The position numbers and the translations under genes are program-made. From an uncultured Desulfobulbus sp. (GTDB lineage Bacteria > Desulfobacterota > Desulfobulbia > Desulfobulbales > Desulfobulbaceae), in assembly GCF_963664075.1 (NCBI RefSeq), contig NZ_OY760916.1, positions 558,001 through 622,000 of the forward strand: 64,000 nucleotides of DNA, read 5' to 3'. Under the pieces are notes generated by a model. It made no database searches, had not been told where the DNA came from, and saw nothing but the letters and a program-made list of their open reading frames with translations. Shown piece by piece: positions 34,084 through 44,243 of the stretch. The first letter of the stretch is position 1. Every line of letters begins with the position of its first letter.

Positions 34084-34477
34084 GAAGAAATTGCTTGACA
34101 GGCTCGGGCTAAACCAATATTTAGCACAGTAACATCTCAACAGATCGATTTCTACCCATCGGTTTCTTGTTCTGATATTTCACGCGAAAAATATAGGCCT
34201 TTGATTCTTCTTTATGCTGTGCTTGTAAGGCAGAGTCGAAGTGAGTGGAATTTGCTCACCTGAGGGATGCTTCTTCCCAATTTCCAGTTCAGGGATCGGC
34301 AAGAATACAAGCAGTTTTCATCGCATTTCACTGATTATTCCCGACGAAAACATTCAAGATCAGGGCGTTGGGCACAAGCCCGCCTTATTTCCATTATATA
34401 TGTACATTCGAAATTGAACCCGCTGCGGTGATTGCTGCGGTCTATTTGCACTGACCTCATGGAGGAATGACTGGTCA
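34084..34477. other. rho leader region, no gene seen
   Basis: 394 bp between coaE and rho, on one strand. Long leaders before rho are common because rho is autoregulated by its own product. No hairpin with T tract and no credible short gene were seen. Several C-rich, G-poor stretches would suit Rho loading, but this is inference. Confidence 0.5.
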
Positions 34478-35725
34478 ATGAATCCAACTGAGTTGAAAAA
34501 CAAAAAAATTAAAGAACTCGTCAGCCTCGCTGCCTCTCTCAATATCGAGGGGTACAGCAATATGACCAAGCAAGAATTGATTTTTGCCATACTCAAAGAG
34601 CAGGCTGATGAAGATGGCAAATTGCGCGGCAGCGGTGTGCTTGAGATCCTTCAGGATGGATTCGGTTTTCTCCGTGCTCCGGATTATAACTATCTACCAG
34701 GTCCGGATGACATCTACGTTTCTCCTTCCCAGATTCGCCGTCTCAATCTTCGTACCGGTGACACCATCGAAGGGGAGGTTCGAGCTCCTAAAGATAACGA
34801 GCGCTATTTTGCGCTGCTCAAGGTTGATACAATCAACTACGAACCCCCCGAGGCAGCCAAAAACAAAACTGCATTTATCAACCTGACACCACTGCATCCA
34901 GATCAGCTGATAGATCTGGAAACTGCATCGGACAACCTTTCCATGCGAGTGCTTAATATTGCAGCACCCCTTGGTAAAGGCCAGCGTGGTCTGATTGTCG
35001 CTCCACCCCGAACCGGTAAAACCATGTTAATGCAGAAGATTGCCAACTCAATCGTTGCCAATCATAAAGAAGTCATCCTCATCGTGCTGCTCATTGATGA
35101 GCGTCCTGAAGAGGTGACGGATATGAAACGCAACGTTAATGCCGAGGTCGTGAGTTCGACTTTTGATGAACCTCCCCAGCGCCATATTCAGGTAGCTGAG
35201 ATGGTTATTCAGAAGGCTCAACGGTTGGTTGAGCATAAAAAAGACGTGGTTATTCTGCTTGATTCTATCACCCGCCTTGCCCGCGCCTACAACACTGTGA
35301 CTCCGGCTTCGGGTAAGATTCTTTCCGGTGGTGTGGAAGCCAACGCCCTGCATCGACCTAAACGCTTTTTTGGCGCAGCCCGTAACATGGAAGAGGGAGG
35401 AAGCCTGACTATTCTCGCAACCGCCCTGATTGATACCGGCAGCCGCATGGACGAGGTCATCTTTGAGGAGTTCAAAGGGACTGGTAATATGGAAATTGTC
35501 CTGGATCGCAAGATGGCTAACCGCCGCATCTACCCTGCCATCGATATTCAGAAGTCTGGTACCCGTAAGGAGGATCTGCTCCTGCCGCCAGATGATCTCA
35601 ACCGTATCTGGATTTTACGTAAGTTACTTTCCTCAATGAACCCCGCCGATGCCATGGAATTTTTACTTGATAAGATGAGGCAGACAAAAAATAATGAGGA
35701 ATTTTTTGCCTCGATGAACCGATAA
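34478..35725 (+). CDS. rho: Transcription termination factor Rho
   Basis: 415 residues. N-terminal helical Rho_N ([23 protein letters not shown]), the cold-shock-like RNA-binding domain ([22 protein letters not shown]) and a RecA-type ATPase with P-loop [11 protein letters not shown] and the Q/R loops. GGAGGA lies about 12 bases before the ATG. A hexameric helicase that ends transcription at unstructured C-rich RNA. Several operons here end with hairpins lacking T tracts, which fits active Rho use. Confidence 0.98.
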   Translation: MNPTELKNKKIKELVSLAASLNIEGYSNMTKQELIFAILKEQADEDGKLRGSGVLEILQDGFGFLRAPDYNYLPGPDDIYVSPSQIRRLNLRTGDTIEGEVRAPKDNERYFALLKVDTINYEPPEAAKNKTAFINLTPLHPDQLIDLETASDNLSMRVLNIAAPLGKGQRGLIVAPPRTGKTMLMQKIANSIVANHKEVILIVLLIDERPEEVTDMKRNVNAEVVSSTFDEPPQRHIQVAEMVIQKAQRLVEHKKDVVILLDSITRLARAYNTVTPASGKILSGGVEANALHRPKRFFGAARNMEEGGSLTILATALIDTGSRMDEVIFEEFKGTGNMEIVLDRKMANRRIYPAIDIQKSGTRKEDLLLPPDDLNRIWILRKLLSSMNPADAMEFLLDKMRQTKNNEEFFASMNR

Positions 35726-35785
35726 GCCCAGGCTGGTGGAGCAGGCTTTGGTGATCGAAAGCGATTACTAGGCCAGAAGGTGTTT

Positions 35786-35821
35786 GGGGAGATAGCAATG
35801 CCTCCCCCCCCCCTTTTTTTT
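35786..35821 (+). terminator. Possible rho terminator next to C11/T8 tract
   Basis: GGGGAG (35786-35791) can pair with CTCCCC (35802-35807), then six more C and eight T follow. The spacer of C between stem and T run is atypical, although slippage of the pairing along the C tract would bring the stem adjacent to the T run. Confidence 0.5.
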
Positions 35822-36146
35822 GAGATACCCCTATAACTGTCTCAGCCATGGCATAGCGGTTTTAACGTGTTCCCCTCGAGAACGATCATGGTAGAATCTG
35901 TTTTTTTAATCGACGTCTCTGTGCGGTTAAAAAATGCGGCCTTCTTCGCTCGGGCAGTTTTTTTTTTGCTTTCAAGAAATGGAGAAAAACGTTATATTGC
36001 CTTTTTTTGGTTAAAAAATATTGTAGGGTTACTGTCATCCACGCCGCCATTTGAGTGGCGGGGATGTTTGGTGCATATTTCAATATATTGTTTTTTTGCA
36101 CTTTTTGAGTTTTTTGAGTCCCACTATTTCACCAGGAGTGTCCTAA
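35822..36146. other. AT-rich region upstream of rpmE, no gene seen
   Basis: About 325 bp with many T runs. The frames across it give low-complexity Phe-rich peptides, not a credible protein. It should contain the rpmE promoter; CAGGAG lies 8 bases before the rpmE start. Confidence 0.5.
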
Positions 36147-36365
36147 ATGAAAGCCAATACTCATCCGGAATATCATAAAATTAAGGCAGTTTGTGCCTGC
36201 GGCAACGAAATCGAACTCGGCTCAGTCGATACCGAGATGCGAGTGGAGATTTGTTCTGCCTGTCATCCTTTTTTCACCGGTAAACAGAAGCTGATCGATA
36301 CTGCAGGACGTATTGAGAAGTTCAAAAAGAAATACGCTGGATACCAGCCGACCAAGAAAAAATAA
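36147..36365 (+). CDS. rpmE: 50S ribosomal protein L31 (zinc form)
   Basis: 72 residues. [22 protein letters not shown] and [28 protein letters not shown] are diagnostic, and the four Cys (CAC...CSAC) mark the zinc-binding C+ type. It lies between rho and prfA, a widely conserved order. Confidence 0.97.
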   Translation: MKANTHPEYHKIKAVCACGNEIELGSVDTEMRVEICSACHPFFTGKQKLIDTAGRIEKFKKKYAGYQPTKKK

Positions 36366-36680
36366 TTTTTGGACGCAATTTCTTTTTTTCCCTCCTGACC
36401 TCATTCTGGGCACCGACTCAAGTTTCTGTAAAGAGCTAGGTACGGTGTCAGCATGTTTGTGGTCATGAGGGATTTTCTTTTTCTGGAACCCTACATTTTT
36501 TGTCCTGCTGCATTCTGTAGATGCAATAACAGGTGCAGGCGGTTTTCTCGTTCGTGGTTTCGGAGAGATGTCCTGTTTTTTCTTCCCCTAAAATGCCACG
36601 AGAAAATCCCCTACTAATATGCTCAGCCTTCGCTGGTGGAGTGTGCCTAATGACGGTTTGCTTCTTTTGACGAGGTGATC
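36366..36680. other. rpmE-prfA spacer, no gene seen
   Basis: 315 bp. Contains T runs and a weak CACCG/CGGTG inverted pair around 36411-36450 but no convincing terminator, promoter or reading frame. Confidence 0.45.
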
Positions 36681-37751
36681 ATGTTCGAGAATCTACGTGA
36701 CATTGATGAGCGGTTGAGTTCGCTTGAACGGCAGCTCTCTGACCCCCAGCTCGTCGGAAATCAAAGTAAGTATCGTGAAGTTGTGCGCGAACATGCAGAC
36801 GTTGCACGAATTGCTGAGCTGTATAGTGAATATCAAGCTGTCATTGCCCAGATCGCTGATAACCAGGAACTGATTCATTTAGATGGAGAAGATCCGGAAC
36901 TTATTGAACTGGCGAAGCTTGATAACGAGGAACTCCAGGAGCGGAAAGTCGAGCTGGAGCAACTGATTCGCCTGCGGCTGCTCCCAAAGGACCCAAACGA
37001 CGAAAAGAATATCCTGCTGGAGATTCGAGCTGGAACTGGTGGGGATGAGGCTGCCTTATTTGCTGCCGATCTTTTTCGTATGTACAGCCGGTATGCAGAG
37101 AGCTTGGGGTGGAAAGTCGAAATTATGAACTCGAACCCTATCGGTATTGGTGGGTTTAAAGAAATTATTGGTCTGATCAGCGGTAACGGCGTCTACTCTC
37201 GGTTAAAATTTGAATCCGGTGTACATCGTGTACAGCGCGTACCAGATACAGAGACCCAGGGGCGTATCCACACCTCGGCGGTTACGGTGGCGATTATTCC
37301 CGAGGCAGAAGAGGTTGATCTGCATATCGAACCCAATGAGTTAAAGTTTGATGTCTACCGTTCCTCCGGCCCTGGAGGCCAATCGGTGAATACCACCGAC
37401 TCCGCTGTACGTGTCACTCATCTGCCCACTGGGCTGGTGGTAACCTGTCAGGATGAGAAATCACAGCATAAAAATAAAGCCAAAGCCCTGCAAGTGTTGC
37501 GTGCACGGTTACTCGATCAGGTCGAACAAGAACGCCACGATCGAATCTCCGAGGAGAGGAAATCCCAGGTCGGCTCTGGTGATCGCAGTGAACGTATTCG
37601 AACCTACAACTTTCCTCAGGGGCGGGTCACGGACCACCGAATCAATCTAACTGTCTATCGACTTGATCAGATTCTGGCGGGCGGGCTTGATGAGGTGATC
37701 GTCCCTATTATTACCCATTTTCAGACAGAAGCGCTTAAAGAAGGTCGTTAA
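36681..37751 (+). CDS. prfA: Peptide chain release factor 1
   Basis: 356 residues. Recognises UAA and UAG. The GGQ loop is in [14 protein letters not shown], preceded by [18 protein letters not shown], and the size and [11 protein letters not shown] opening are RF1-like rather than RF2-like; no programmed frameshift is present. ATG at 36681 with GAGGT upstream is preferred to a GTG two codons earlier. It abuts prmC, whose product methylates the Gln of GGQ. Confidence 0.97.
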   Translation: MFENLRDIDERLSSLERQLSDPQLVGNQSKYREVVREHADVARIAELYSEYQAVIAQIADNQELIHLDGEDPELIELAKLDNEELQERKVELEQLIRLRLLPKDPNDEKNILLEIRAGTGGDEAALFAADLFRMYSRYAESLGWKVEIMNSNPIGIGGFKEIIGLISGNGVYSRLKFESGVHRVQRVPDTETQGRIHTSAVTVAIIPEAEEVDLHIEPNELKFDVYRSSGPGGQSVNTTDSAVRVTHLPTGLVVTCQDEKSQHKNKAKALQVLRARLLDQVEQERHDRISEERKSQVGSGDRSERIRTYNFPQGRVTDHRINLTVYRLDQILAGGLDEVIVPIITHFQTEALKEGR

Positions 37752-38618
37752 GTGGAGCGTGCTCCTGTGTCTATAGATGCGTTGTTGCGTTCAGGGAGCA
37801 GGCAGCTGTCCGCTGCTGGCATAACGGATACAGAGATAGAGGCCAGGCTGCTGTTGCAGTTTGTCACAGGGCGGAGCCGTACGCAACTCATGCTTGATGC
37901 TAGCCTGGAGCTGGCACCTGTCCTTGTGGCCCGCTACCATGAGCTGCTGAATAAGCGCTGTCAGCGTACCCCTCTGCAGTATCTTACCGGTGTCCAGGAA
38001 TTCTGGTCGCTTGAGCTTATTGTGTCGCCTGCGGTGCTTATTCCCAGGCCGGAGACGGAGTTTTTAATAGAACAGGTCTTAGCCAGGCTCAAGCGGAAGG
38101 TGGGGGGGCAGGTGCTTGATATGTGTACCGGTAGCGGTGCCATCGCCCTGGTGCTTGCTCAGGAACTATCCTGCTCTGTTGTCGCAGTTGATCTCTCGCT
38201 AGAGGCTCTTGCCATTGCCCAGCAGAACCGTGCAAAGTGTCAACTCAAGGACCAGGTTGCTCTGGTGCAGAGTGATCTTTTTGCTGGACTTGCCCAAAAT
38301 CGCCGTTTTGACTGTGTTGTCAGCAACCCACCCTATATTACTGACTCGGTCATTGAGCAGTTGGAACCTGAAGTAGCTTGTTTTGAGCCGCGCATGGCCC
38401 TTTCTGGGGGGGCGGATGGGCTCGACTGTATAGAGCGTATTATTGCTCAGGCGCCGAAGTATCTGCGGGCTGAAGGTTGGCTGTTTTTAGAGATTGGTTC
38501 TGATCAACATCAATCGGTGCTCAACCTTTTGCAGGCTTACCCAGAATATGAGCAGGCAGAGGTCCTCTGCGACTATGCCGGCCGGCCCCGAGTGGCGCTG
38601 GCTCGATTGAGTCACTGA
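37752..38618 (+). CDS. prmC: Release factor glutamine methyltransferase
   Basis: 288 residues. The SAM-binding motif is LDMCTGSGAIAL and the substrate Gln-binding NPPY is in CVVSNPPYIT; IPRPETEFL and LQYLTGVQEFW are typical. It methylates the GGQ Gln of RF1/RF2. The GTG start directly follows the prfA stop (TAA GTG), so translation is coupled. Confidence 0.96.
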   Translation: MERAPVSIDALLRSGSRQLSAAGITDTEIEARLLLQFVTGRSRTQLMLDASLELAPVLVARYHELLNKRCQRTPLQYLTGVQEFWSLELIVSPAVLIPRPETEFLIEQVLARLKRKVGGQVLDMCTGSGAIALVLAQELSCSVVAVDLSLEALAIAQQNRAKCQLKDQVALVQSDLFAGLAQNRRFDCVVSNPPYITDSVIEQLEPEVACFEPRMALSGGADGLDCIERIIAQAPKYLRAEGWLFLEIGSDQHQSVLNLLQAYPEYEQAEVLCDYAGRPRVALARLSH

Positions 38619-38674
38619 TTATTGTACTTCCCTGTATTAACCTCTTGGTCTTTTTACTTACTATTGGCTGATTT

Positions 38675-39958
38675 ATGGACAAGTTACTCATAGACGGCGG
38701 TGTGCCCCTGTATGGCACCGTTTCCATCAGTGGTGCTAAAAACGCTGCTCTGCCGCTTTTGGCTGCCACTCTGCTTGCCCCCGGCGAGCATGTTCTCCAT
38801 AATGTCCCTGATCTGCGTGATACGCGGACCATGCTCAAATTGCTGGCCATTCTGGGGGTGCAGTGGGAACGAAGTGGTAATACTGTACGGATCAATGCCG
38901 ATAATCTGACGGGTGTCGAGGCTCCTTACGATCTGGTCAAAACCATGCGTGCCTCTGTTCTTGTCCTGGGGCCGCTCCTTGCTCGCTTAGGCTCCGCCCG
39001 GGTTTCACTCCCCGGAGGGTGTGCCATTGGCGCTCGCCCTATTAATTATCATCTCAAAGGCTTTGAAAAATTAGGGGTCAGCACCAACCTGGAGCAGGGG
39101 TATGTGGAGGCCATTGCCCAGAGGCGGATGCAGGGCGCGACCGTCTACTTTGATGTACCTTCGGTCACGGGGACGGAAAACGTCTTGATGGCTTCGGTGG
39201 TTGCTGAAGGAGAAACGATCATTGAAAATGCTGCACGTGAGCCGGAAGTTGGTAATTTGGTTGATATGCTGGTGGCCATGGGAGCAAAGATTGAGGGTAA
39301 AGACACCGATCGGCTGGTTGTGCATGGTGTTACTGAGCTGCATGCGACTGAATCGACCATTATCCCTGATCGTATCGAAACCGGCACCTATATGATCGCT
39401 GTTGCCGCTACAGGCGGTTCGGTTACGATTACAGATTGTGCCCCCAGCCACCTTTTAGCCTTAACCGAAAAGCTGCTGCTTTGTGGGGTTAACATTGAGG
39501 AGACCGAAAATTCAATTACTGTCTCCTGTCCAGAAATTGACGGCAGAAGCCTTTGCCGCCTACGGAGTATCGATATAACCACCTTACCCTATCCGGGGTT
39601 TCCCACCGACCTCCAGGCTCAGTTCATGGCCCTGATGGTGCAAGGGGATGGTAGCTCTATCATTCACGAGACCATTTTTGAAAACCGATTTATGCATGTG
39701 GCTGAATTAAAAAGGCTGGGGGCTGATATTGCCATTGAAGGATCACGTGCTATTATTCGCGGGATAGGGCGCGATACCCTTTGTGGGGCACCTGTTATGG
39801 CCACCGATCTGCGAGCCTCAGCTTCCCTTGTTATCGCAGGACTCTCAGCTCTTGGCCGCACCGAAGTCTCCCGCATCTATCATCTGGAACGTGGTTATGA
39901 AGAGATGGCTGAAAAACTGCGGGCTCTGGGAGCCCATGTGGAAATTGTCAGGGAGTAG
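38675..39958 (+). CDS. murA: UDP-N-acetylglucosamine 1-carboxyvinyltransferase
   Basis: 427 residues. First committed step of peptidoglycan synthesis, transferring enolpyruvate from PEP to UDP-GlcNAc. The catalytic Cys is in [16 protein letters not shown], the fosfomycin target, so no natural Asp replacement is present. [24 protein letters not shown] is the conserved N-terminus. The 3' end overlaps that of the convergent kinase gene by 11 bp. Confidence 0.97.
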   Translation: MDKLLIDGGVPLYGTVSISGAKNAALPLLAATLLAPGEHVLHNVPDLRDTRTMLKLLAILGVQWERSGNTVRINADNLTGVEAPYDLVKTMRASVLVLGPLLARLGSARVSLPGGCAIGARPINYHLKGFEKLGVSTNLEQGYVEAIAQRRMQGATVYFDVPSVTGTENVLMASVVAEGETIIENAAREPEVGNLVDMLVAMGAKIEGKDTDRLVVHGVTELHATESTIIPDRIETGTYMIAVAATGGSVTITDCAPSHLLALTEKLLLCGVNIEETENSITVSCPEIDGRSLCRLRSIDITTLPYPGFPTDLQAQFMALMVQGDGSSIIHETIFENRFMHVAELKRLGADIAIEGSRAIIRGIGRDTLCGAPVMATDLRASASLVIAGLSALGRTEVSRIYHLERGYEEMAEKLRALGAHVEIVRE

Positions 39959-41639
39959 TCGGCTGAGGCAGGTATAAGGTGATCAAACACCCCTGCGGGC
40001 TATTCTCTTTGATGCTGAGGTTGCCCTGATGATTTTCGATAATTTGATGCACGATAGCCAGCCCCAGTCCAGTACCGTCGGTTCGGCTTGAGAAAAATGG
40101 CGTCATGATTTTACTGCGAATCTCGGGATCAATCCCAATCCCTTCGTCGCGAATTCCAAGGCAGAGCTCTCCAGAGTCCTCTTCAAGGGCAGTCACCATA
40201 ATCCTGCCTTCGTTTGTTTCCACGGCGTAACAAGCGTTTTCCAGAAGATGGGAGACTGCCGTTTGAATCTGCTGGCGATCTGCCCAGCAGGAAAGCGTAG
40301 CATTTATTTCATTTTCAATCCGGAGGGCACTAGCCATCAGAGGTCCATTTATCAATCCCTGGATGACCTCATCAACCATATTGCTCAGGTTAAACCACTC
40401 GCACTGAATCAGTGCGGGGCGGGCAAACTGGAGAAAATCGGTGATGGTTTTGGCCATACGGTTTGATTCACGCTGAATAATACCTAAAAGCGTCCTGAAT
40501 GTAGCCTGGTCCACAGTGGAGAGAGGGCTCTGTTCCATAGCCAGGATCTGCACAGAACCAGAGATCGCCGCCAATGGGTTTCTGAAATCATGGGCAATGG
40601 ACGCGCTTAATTCTCCTATAGCCGCCATCTTTTCCGCTTCACGAACCTGGTTTTCCATCCTTTCTATCTGACTGATATCTTGGAGGGTGATAACCTTGCC
40701 CCGTGCCCAGGATTCCTCTAATTCTTGCTGCTGGGGTGCGTTGAGAAAGCTAAACGAGTAGCCCAGGCGAATGTCAACACCATCAGTTCGTTTGTAGTCG
40801 CATACTGACCGACCTTGTTTTTCCTGGAGACGAATTCCAGGGAAAATGCGGGTAAAGGGTTGGCCCAGGAGGGCCTGGCGACTGTAGCCGGTTATGCGTT
40901 CGGCAGCCTGATTGAACGAGGTGATAAAATCCAGTGCATCCGTCGTAATGATACCGGTGGAGATGTCGTCAAAGATCTGTTTGTAGAGGCTCGAAAGGCG
41001 ATCATATTCTCGTGAGGTGCGATCGAGTTTTTCTTCTGTGACCCGTAGTCGTCTGGCCAGGTGGCCGCTTAAGAGGGCCGCGAGAAAAAATATCAGCCCA
41101 TAGATGGCAAAGAGATTGGCCGTGGCCAGAGGATTAGTTGCCGGTTTGTACAATGAATTAAGAAAATATCCGGGGATATACCCTAACTGCTCAACAAAGA
41201 AGACTCCTGCTAAAAGCAAGGTGGAACTGGCTGCGAGAAAGAGGGCACCAATTCGGTAGAGGATAAATCCACCGGTGATCACCGGGAGAACCATCAAGGC
41301 TATAAAATCGGACTGACTGCACCCGGTTCCATACACCAAAACAGCATTGCAGCAGAGATCAAACAAGAGCTGGACAACCCCAAAACGGCGCGCCGACCAG
41401 CTGATTTTAGGCATCAGGAGCGCTGAGAGGATGGAAAATCCATAGATACCCAGCAGAAAGAACGAGATAAGGGGGAGAGGAGGAAGCAGCGCTGAGCTTT
41501 CTTTTTCCAGCAGGTAGACTCCGATGCTCAGTAACAGGGTAAACAGGAGCACTCGCAGGGCAATCCACCAAAGGATGTGGCGGCGGATCTCCTGCTCACT
41601 GCTGGTCACCGGTGTAAAGAATCGAAGAAATGAGTGCAT
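39948..41639 (-). CDS. PilS-like membrane sensor histidine kinase
   Basis: 563 residues. Six N-terminal membrane segments (about 24-190), a coiled coil, a PAS domain (about 215-335), then the kinase core: [18 protein letters not shown] with the phospho-His, [10 protein letters not shown] for the N-box, [10 protein letters not shown] and GTGLGLAI. The six-helix sensor and the sigma-54 activator gene directly upstream make a PilS/PilR-type pair likely, which in other bacteria controls type IV pilin genes; no pil genes are in the window, so the target is open. Confidence 0.85.
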   Translation of the reverse strand: MHSFLRFFTPVTSSEQEIRRHILWWIALRVLLFTLLLSIGVYLLEKESSALLPPLPLISFFLLGIYGFSILSALLMPKISWSARRFGVVQLLFDLCCNAVLVYGTGCSQSDFIALMVLPVITGGFILYRIGALFLAASSTLLLAGVFFVEQLGYIPGYFLNSLYKPATNPLATANLFAIYGLIFFLAALLSGHLARRLRVTEEKLDRTSREYDRLSSLYKQIFDDISTGIITTDALDFITSFNQAAERITGYSRQALLGQPFTRIFPGIRLQEKQGRSVCDYKRTDGVDIRLGYSFSFLNAPQQQELEESWARGKVITLQDISQIERMENQVREAEKMAAIGELSASIAHDFRNPLAAISGSVQILAMEQSPLSTVDQATFRTLLGIIQRESNRMAKTITDFLQFARPALIQCEWFNLSNMVDEVIQGLINGPLMASALRIENEINATLSCWADRQQIQTAVSHLLENACYAVETNEGRIMVTALEEDSGELCLGIRDEGIGIDPEIRSKIMTPFFSSRTDGTGLGLAIVHQIIENHQGNLSIKENSPQGCLITLYLPQPTTP

Positions 41640-41666
41640 GATTACCTCAGCACTGTGAGTTCCCTG

Positions 41667-43055
41667 TTATTGTCGCTCTTCATCAATGCCATGCTTCTTG
41701 GTTTTATATCGCAGGCTGCGAAAGCTGAGTTTGAGCAGTTCCGCGGCTCGCATCTTGGAGTTGCCGGCTTTGTTGAGAGCATGGCGAATCATATCCTTCT
41801 CCACATTCTGCAGCACCTCTTCAATCCCCTTGTCAAAGAGCTCTTGTTCGCTGTGGGCTGCTACAAAAAGTGGACTGTTTTCATCTTGATACGACGGTCG
41901 TTTTTTGCCCTGGCGATGTAAGGAGAGAATCAAATTTTCTGGCAGGATAATATTGGATGATTCCAGGGCTACACCTCGCTCGATGATATTTTCCAGTTCA
42001 CGAACATTGCCGGGAAAATCGTATTGCATCAGAACTTCCATGCCGTAAGAGGACATGGTCTGCACCTCTTTGCCCAGCAGGGTCGAGTATTTTTTGAGGA
42101 AATGTTCGACTAAAAGGGGGACATCAGAAAGCCGTTCCCGCAATGGAGGAACGCGAATCGGCACTACGGCAAGACGGTAATAGAGATCTTCTCGAAAGGC
42201 TCCTGATATAATTTCCTCTTCAAGAATACGGTTGGTGGCGGCGATGATGCGGACATTCACCTGGCGTGTTCTGGTCGAGCCAATGGGCATAAATTCGCGT
42301 TCTTGTAAAACGCGAAGCAGCTTTGTCTGGATAATGGGGGTCAGTTCGCCGATCTCATCGAGAAAGGCTGTGCCGCCATCAGCCTGTTGAAAAAGTCCCG
42401 CCTTATCAGCAATGGCTCCGGTAAAGGAACCTTTCACATGACCAAAGAGCTCACTTTCGAGCAGACTCTCGGGGATGGCACTGCAGGTGATGGGGACAAA
42501 AGGTTTTTTTGCCACCTGGGAGCGGTTGTGGATAGCTTTGGCGACCAGTTCTTTGCCTGTGCCCGATTCTCCGTAAATAAGTACGTTGGCGGGGGTAGGC
42601 GCAATTTTTGTGATCAGCTCAAAGATTTTCGTCATCTCCGAGCTTCGGCCGATAATTTCGGGAAATCCCTGTTCTGGTAAAGCCTCTGCCTGGGGCCGTT
42701 TTTTTAATACAGCTCTGGCTACCCGTTTGATTTCATCGACATTAAAGGGCTTGGTAATGTAATCAAAGGCGCCATTTTTCATGGCGGTCACCGCATCATC
42801 AGGTGAGGCAAAGGCGGTGATCATGATGACGCCGATGTCGGGCTGAAGCTCTTTTATCTGTGCCAGTAATTCCAGCCCGCTCATGCCGGGCATGCGAATA
42901 TCTGAAATCATTAGATCAAAAGGCTGGTCCTGGGCAAGCTGGAGAGCATTGGTTCCATCTGAAGCCACGGTGACCTGGTACCCTTCCTTTTCAAGAAGAA
43001 TGCGCAAAAATTCGCGCATGCTCAGCTCGTCATCGACAACGAGAATAGATGACAT
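41667..43055 (-). CDS. PilR-like sigma-54 response regulator
   Basis: 462 residues: receiver (Asp in LMISDIRMPG, Lys in YITKPF), AAA+ domain with Walker A YGESGTGKELVAKA, the sigma-54 contact loop reading ELFGHVKGSFTGA (Ser instead of the commoner Ala in GAFTGA) and Walker B LDEIGEL, and a Fis-type helix-turn-helix at the end (NKAGNSKMRAAELLKLSFRSLRYK). It activates sigma-54 promoters when phosphorylated, presumably by the next gene's kinase, 27 bp downstream. Confidence 0.9.
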   Translation of the reverse strand: MSSILVVDDELSMREFLRILLEKEGYQVTVASDGTNALQLAQDQPFDLMISDIRMPGMSGLELLAQIKELQPDIGVIMITAFASPDDAVTAMKNGAFDYITKPFNVDEIKRVARAVLKKRPQAEALPEQGFPEIIGRSSEMTKIFELITKIAPTPANVLIYGESGTGKELVAKAIHNRSQVAKKPFVPITCSAIPESLLESELFGHVKGSFTGAIADKAGLFQQADGGTAFLDEIGELTPIIQTKLLRVLQEREFMPIGSTRTRQVNVRIIAATNRILEEEIISGAFREDLYYRLAVVPIRVPPLRERLSDVPLLVEHFLKKYSTLLGKEVQTMSSYGMEVLMQYDFPGNVRELENIIERGVALESSNIILPENLILSLHRQGKKRPSYQDENSPLFVAAHSEQELFDKGIEEVLQNVEKDMIRHALNKAGNSKMRAAELLKLSFRSLRYKTKKHGIDEERQ

Positions 43056-43247
43056 GTTGTACCTTGTGAAAATCCTTGCAAATCAAAGTTTTGTGAATAA
43101 TAGCCAGTGTATCCCCAAGGTTACGCAGAAGTCAAACAATATCCTCTTTCCCGGATTGCAGCCCCATCTCTGTGGAGGTAATCGTGTATATCCGGTTTAC
43201 ATCCCCGTGGTGATAGGGTAGATAAAGACAACTTTTTTGCTATGAAC

Positions 43248-43265
43248 CTGAATCCGTGAGCTTTC
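43248..43265. repeat. Half copy of the CTGAATCCGTGA repeat
   Basis: CTGAATCCGTGAGCTTTC is present without its inverted partner; the copy at 63796 has the same 18 bases with one change. It lies in the spacer upstream of tatC. Confidence 0.6.
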
Positions 43266-43312
43266 CCGGTAAAGCTTGCAACAGGTGTATTTTATCCAAG
43301 GATCCTCGCCAC

Positions 43313-44094
43313 GTGAAGACAGAAGAACAACTCCAACAACAGGCGCTCACTGAACATCTGGCAGAACTGCGTTCCTGCCTGCTTATTTCTCTGGGAGCGG
43401 TTGCCGCAGGCTTTGCGGCGGCCTATAGTATGGTTCGCCCACTGGCCGATTATTTTCTGCGGCCCCTGGTAAAGGTTTTGCCTGAAGGCCAACCCCTTAT
43501 TTTTACCTCGTATCAGGAAGGGTTTTTTTTTATCTAAAGCTCGCCTTGGTCTGCGGTATTGTCCTGGCCAGCCCAGTTATCTTTTCTCAAATATGGCGAT
43601 TTATTGCCCCAGGCCTGTACCGGCATGAACGTCAGGCCCTGATTCCCTTCGTCCTCATTTCCACCCTCTGTTTCCTCGGGGGAACAGCCTTTGGTTACTT
43701 CGTCGTCTTTCCTCCGGCATTTCAGTTTCTGCTTGGCTATTCTTCAAGCTTTCTTGAGCCCATGCCCTCGGTGGATGAATATTTTTCTCTTGCCCTGCGA
43801 CTTTTTTTCGCCTTTGGCATTGTCTTTGAGCTTCCTGTGTTCATGGTGTTTCTTGCTAAGCTTGGCATTGTGAATCCACCGTTTTTGCGAAAAAATAGAA
43901 AGTACGCTCTGCTTATTGCCTTCATTATTGCAGCGATTCTTACACCAACACCTGATGTGGTCAATCAGCTGCTGATGGCTGGTCCACTGGTAGTTTTATA
44001 CGAGGTGAGTATTGTGGCGGTGTCACTTCTGGGGCGAACGACCCTGGCAAGTTTTTCCCAGGCAACTGAGGAGGCGCCGGAAGAGGATTCGTAA
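43313..44094 (+). pseudogene. tatC: tatC, twin-arginine translocase subunit, frameshifted at T9
   Basis: GTG at 43313 (AAGGA 10 bases upstream) opens LTEHLAELRSCLLISLG, the start of TatC, but the frame reaches TAA right after a run of nine T (43523-43531). Adding one T gives EGFFFYLKLALVCGIVLASPVIF and continues without interruption to 44094, through the conserved IWRFIAPGLYRHER and the remaining helices. Joined, the protein would be about 260 residues, the normal TatC length with six membrane helices. As written, only the first helix is made in frame. It may be a sequencing error, a real mutation, or a slippage site; no other tatC is in the window. Confidence 0.88.
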
Positions 44095-44243
44095 AGTCCC
44101 TGGTCTGCCATCCAAAAAAAATTTTTGTCCACAGTAGAACTTGCTTGTTTAGTTGTGGGTAACCTGGTTAGACTAGTAGTTTTATTCACAACAATTCTTC
44201 ATAGTTGCCTAGCCATCAGATCAAATAAGACAGGAGGATGAGC

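Noticed and set aside
35867-36178. Frame of 103 codons between rho and rpmE
   Set aside because: Phe-rich translation of T runs, overlapping the start of rpmE; no ribosome site or domain.
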